NCBI GenBank assembly: GCA_023935145.1
Contig: CM043698.1
Span: forward strand, 144,703,625 to 144,767,624
Source: Bretschneidera sinensis
Taxonomy: Eukaryota; Streptophyta; Magnoliopsida; Brassicales; Akaniaceae
Direction: 5' to 3'
DNA length: 64,000 nt
Shown: in pieces, positions 60,813 to 64,000 of the stretch
How positions within the stretch are numbered: position 1 is the stretch's first letter
Layout of the letters: each line of letters begins with the position of its first letter
Program-made: the position numbers and the translations under genes
The notes under the pieces: model-generated
The model's database searches: none
What the model was told of the DNA's origin: nothing
What the model saw: the letters and a program-made list of their open reading frames with translations, nothing else

Positions 60813-60939
60813 GTAGCCACTGTCACTTTCTGGGACTCCTGAAACTGAGATGGGACTCCATTCTGCTTGAGTGAGACATCTCCATCAGATTCAAAGCGAG
60901 AATCAGGCCCAATGAAGATTTGTTCCATAGCTATGCAAC
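60791..60939 (-). other. Overlapping upstream frame created by the copy D frameshift
   Basis: ATG 60928, the original RMA start, lies 11 bp after an acceptor (CCTACCAG, 60940-60941). It encodes 45 residues ending at 60791, 21 bp past the RING ATG at 60812. Ribosomes starting at the first ATG would therefore miss the RING frame. The N-terminal 20 residues are the RMA N-terminus; the rest is out of frame. Confidence 0.7.
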
Positions 60940-62932
60940 CTGGTAGGAAAATGAAGATTTTAGGATCTGTCAGTAAGCAACACACTCACCTATTTACTGA
61001 CTGGAAAACATTGAATAACACACTTTGTTAACATGCTTGATAAAGAGAAGGGTAATATACTCTGGGGTGAAAAGTTTAAGGTAACCATGTCCATTTGAGT
61101 TTTATGTAAGAACATACATGAGTGCACACACACAGAATGATATCTTAACATAAGTAACATGAACAACGCATTCACCAGAGTGAAAAAAAAAAATGGTGTT
61201 ATATGCATGATCACCACAATCAAGATGTTTCCTATGATCAAAGGTTGACCATACCGCCCTCCTAAACCAGAGATAATTTCCTAAGCATCTATTTGAATTA
61301 AATAAGATCAGAGGGGGAAAAAGTACTAAATGTTAAAATTTGGAAAGTGACTCTAAGATAAAGAAATGTCAACTGCCAAGACTGGCTCCGAATAGATAAA
61401 ACTTAAGAGAAACGCAAACGTTACTCAATTGACAAGTCATAGGAAAAAAGAATAAAAAAACTGGCCCCTTCCTCTTTAACCAAAATAACAAGGGTAACAA
61501 TTACTTTATTTTTCGGCAACATCATTAATTCTCAATATCTTAAAAAAAAAATGAACTCATCTGGGTTCTCTTACAAGATCAGGTGTCAAAACAGTTAATG
61601 CAAAAGAAGTACCTTTAAATTCTGAAAGATGAAAATAATTCCTTGTAACCCTTTAGGGTGAAGAGAAAATACTTTGATTTTATTACCCGTCTTCAACTTG
61701 TGGGGAAAAATCAGTTCCTTCAAGTTAAATATTCTGATTAACATATTCTAACTTTTTTCAAAACCAGGAGACATTTTATTTGTATTCTTTGCTGTTTAAC
61801 CTAAACAGCTAGCCCACTTTTATTTATATATCCAGAAGAAGAAAAAATTACCACTCAATCCTTATCTAGCACACTATAGCCTATACAGAGAACCTGGAGA
61901 TCATTTCCTTCTAATCAATCAAAAGAAAATTCCCATCCAGGCAAATAAACAAAACCAGGACAAGTGCTTCGAAAAGAACTGAGATCATGGAGTATATTCA
62001 CCTCACTATGTCCTTAAAAAGCACAAATTAGTAAGGAGGTCGCACATCCACTAAACAATTCAAGATCAAAACAAGAAACTGTAAATGGAGAGACAGTGAT
62101 TTATGGGACATAACTTGGTAAACAATCCAAAAAAACATGGCTAGCTTACTCCACCACATTGTCACTGGAAAATATTAGAACCACAGGACTAAAAAAATTC
62201 AAAACTTGGATTTTAGGACTTCTTTATTTAGGTTCTTCTGAAACTACCATCTATTAAGCTAACATCAACACACAAAACTTTCCCCAAAATTTAACGCCCT
62301 AGCTTTCTCATCAACCAAACAGGTGGCCATCAATGACCAAAAAAGAAAGAATCCATAAATTGGCCTGAAAAGTGAATCATATAAATTCTGTTGCAATCCA
62401 ATCATCTCTCCTTCTTCTTCGATTTCTTCTTTTTAAATTCTGGTGCCACCAATCCCGTATAAAGAGTTAAATGTGAAATTGGGCTAATAATTCAAAGAAT
62501 CAGTTCTCAAATAAAATTATCAAAATCCAGTCATAATGTTGCTAACAAATTGATTAACCCAGATAACAATCAAACATTATAACAAAAGATTGAACCCAAA
62601 AGAAAATCAAATAAAGAAATAAAACAATGAAACACCAAAAGAGAGAGAGAGAGAGAGAGAAACGTACCCCTCTAGAGAAAGCTGAGACAGACCAAACTGT
62701 GTTGAAAAAGAGAAAAAAGATCTCTAAAAACAGAGCCCTCAATGGCTACCCAATCTGATTAAAGCTAAATTATAACTCTCAACTCCTTGAGAGAGGGGGA
62801 GAGATGCTAAATGAAATTGTGGGATTGAAAGAGATGGCTGAGCGTGAATGAATTGTGGAACTGGAAGGGCAAAATTAAGCTTGCGAGTATATATATATTC
62901 AGTGGGCGCCTGAGCAGGTGATGTAACCGCGT
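60940..62932 (-). other. 5'UTR intron, first exon and promoter of RMA copy D
   Basis: A donor-like GGG/GTACGTTT at 62666-62668 pairs with the acceptor at 60940-60941, giving a 1.7 kb 5'UTR intron as in block A. A GA microsatellite lies just inside the donor. ATATATATTCAGTGGGCGCC near 62888-62910 marks the promoter edge. Confidence 0.45.
62639..62661. repeat. (GA)n microsatellite
   Basis: About 11 GA repeats; block A has only about 4 at the same place. Confidence 0.9.
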
Positions 62933-64000
62933 TCTTTCTCTGACAACATCTCGGAGTTCTTTAAAGTTTATCTCCCCAAGTTCAGTTCTCAGCAACTGCT
63001 ACTCTCTCTATCTATATTGTAAATACTAAATACTAATGAGGGTGGACTTGTCCTGTTTTGGGGTTTGCATGTTTGTTCCTTTGAGCCCTAATATGCCCTT
63101 GAAACTCGTTTATAATTTTACTGAGAGACATGCACTTTGGCATCTAACTTTCTTTCCTGCTGATGAGATACCCAGATTGATGTTTCTTCGAGATTTAATA
63201 AAATTCAATTGAAACCCAGTAGGTATATGATTACTTCTCATAAAACATTGGTTATGTGTTTGGTGGCCAAGAAACTGGGCAGAAAGAGAAGAGTTTACAC
63301 AAACAAAAGTGAAAACCTTGTTTGCCTCATTGATTTGGTTTCTAAGGGAACAACCCAACTGAATTAAATACAATCTTTTTGAAGGAGTTAAATACCATGT
63401 TTACATACAATTAACGTGATATTGTAAAAATATACTAGAATTTAAGAATGTTATCTTCCCCGTCTTTACACAGACACACCCAAATTCCTTGTTCTAATTG
63501 GATAATATTTATTCTTCTTGGATTTAAAATAGTCATGTTTTATGAAATAAATTATCATATAGTATACTATTTGCGGGATTGAAAATTTACATCCTCTGCA
63601 GTGTGTTTGAACTTTTGATCTTGGTCAGTTTTATCAAAAACTGTTGCAAAAACATTTTGACAATTATAAACTGAAACTACAACATTTTGCAAGCAGTATT
63701 TAACTTTCCTAAAAGTGAAAATATTCAAGTTGATCCAACACATTAACAGCACTGTATGGTTAATTAAATGGCTATATTCAGTATGAAAATATGTCATTTA
63801 TTAATTTTCCTAACAAACAACCATTAATAGTATATATAAATTACTCAAAAAAGAAAATAGTATTTATATATATATATATAGATAATTAAATTGGCGTAGA
63901 TATCAAATTTATTATATTGCCAATAATAGTATATATAAATTACTCAAAAAAAGAAAATAATATTTATAAATATAGATAATTAAATTGCCAGTAATAGCAT
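62933..64000. other. AT-rich flank without a supportable gene
   Basis: Only short frames are present. A near-repeat of about 85 bp (TAATAGTATATATAAATTACTCAAAAAAGAAAATA and following) occurs at 63825-63895 and 63925-63990, partly a TA-rich microsatellite. Confidence 0.5.

Larger units (their letters stand above)
59699..62932. repeat. Block D: segmental duplicate of 2207-5462
   Basis: It is collinear with block A over its whole length, with abrupt divergence at both edges. It keeps an open RING frame and a full 3' coding end. Confidence 0.92.

Overview
The window is nuclear DNA of a flowering plant, almost certainly a eudicot. It is AT-rich and gene-poor, with intron-bearing gene remnants of plant families (CC-NB-ARC-LRR, RMA-type RING ligase, GT47 exostosin, SUVH2/9, LAS1, plant choline transporter-like) and plant LTR retrotransposons (Athila-like and Tekay/Del-like Ty3-gypsy, a Tork/TNT1-like Ty1-copia). 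The species cannot be fixed from the sequence alone. I see no CRISPR array, tRNA, rRNA or prokaryotic feature.

Layout. 1-2.2 kb: captured or decayed gene pieces on the minus strand, including a SUVH2/9 C-terminus. 2.2-5.5 kb (block A) and 59.7-62.9 kb (block D): a directly repeated block carrying an RMA-like RING E3 ligase with a large 5'UTR intron. 5.4-6.9 kb: an AT-rich tandem duplication with TA microsatellites. 9.4-11.2 kb plus 33.1-37.0 kb (block B) and 38.9-45.8 kb (block C): two copies of a larger block with a degenerate RMA copy, GT47 exon pieces and an NB-LRR pseudogene. Block B is split by 22 kb of nested retrotransposons (11.2-33.1 kb). These are an Athila-like array with shared LTRs, into which a Tekay-like array inserted with a TAAAG target duplication. 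46-48 kb: two further NB-LRR scraps and one clean choline-transporter exon. 53.3-59.5 kb: a LAS1 pseudogene whose first intron holds a young copia element flanked by TTTAG.

History as inferred. RMA duplicated several times. One lineage took GT47 exons into its 5'UTR intron and lost part of its RING. That degenerate unit, linked to an NB-LRR gene, then duplicated to give B and C, because both share the same RMA lesions. Athila landed in B only, and Tekay landed inside Athila. Both gypsy families now show LTR-internal-LTR-internal structures, as expected from unequal recombination. The copia insertion is separate and recent.

Coding potential is low. The only complete cellular reading frame I would defend is the 238-codon RING protein of block D, and even that has lost its N-terminal frame. 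The 403-codon CC-NB-ARC frame in block C, with a TATA box, could give a truncated NLR. Most nonsense codons I could interpret look like C-to-T or G-to-A changes, as expected where cytosines were methylated.
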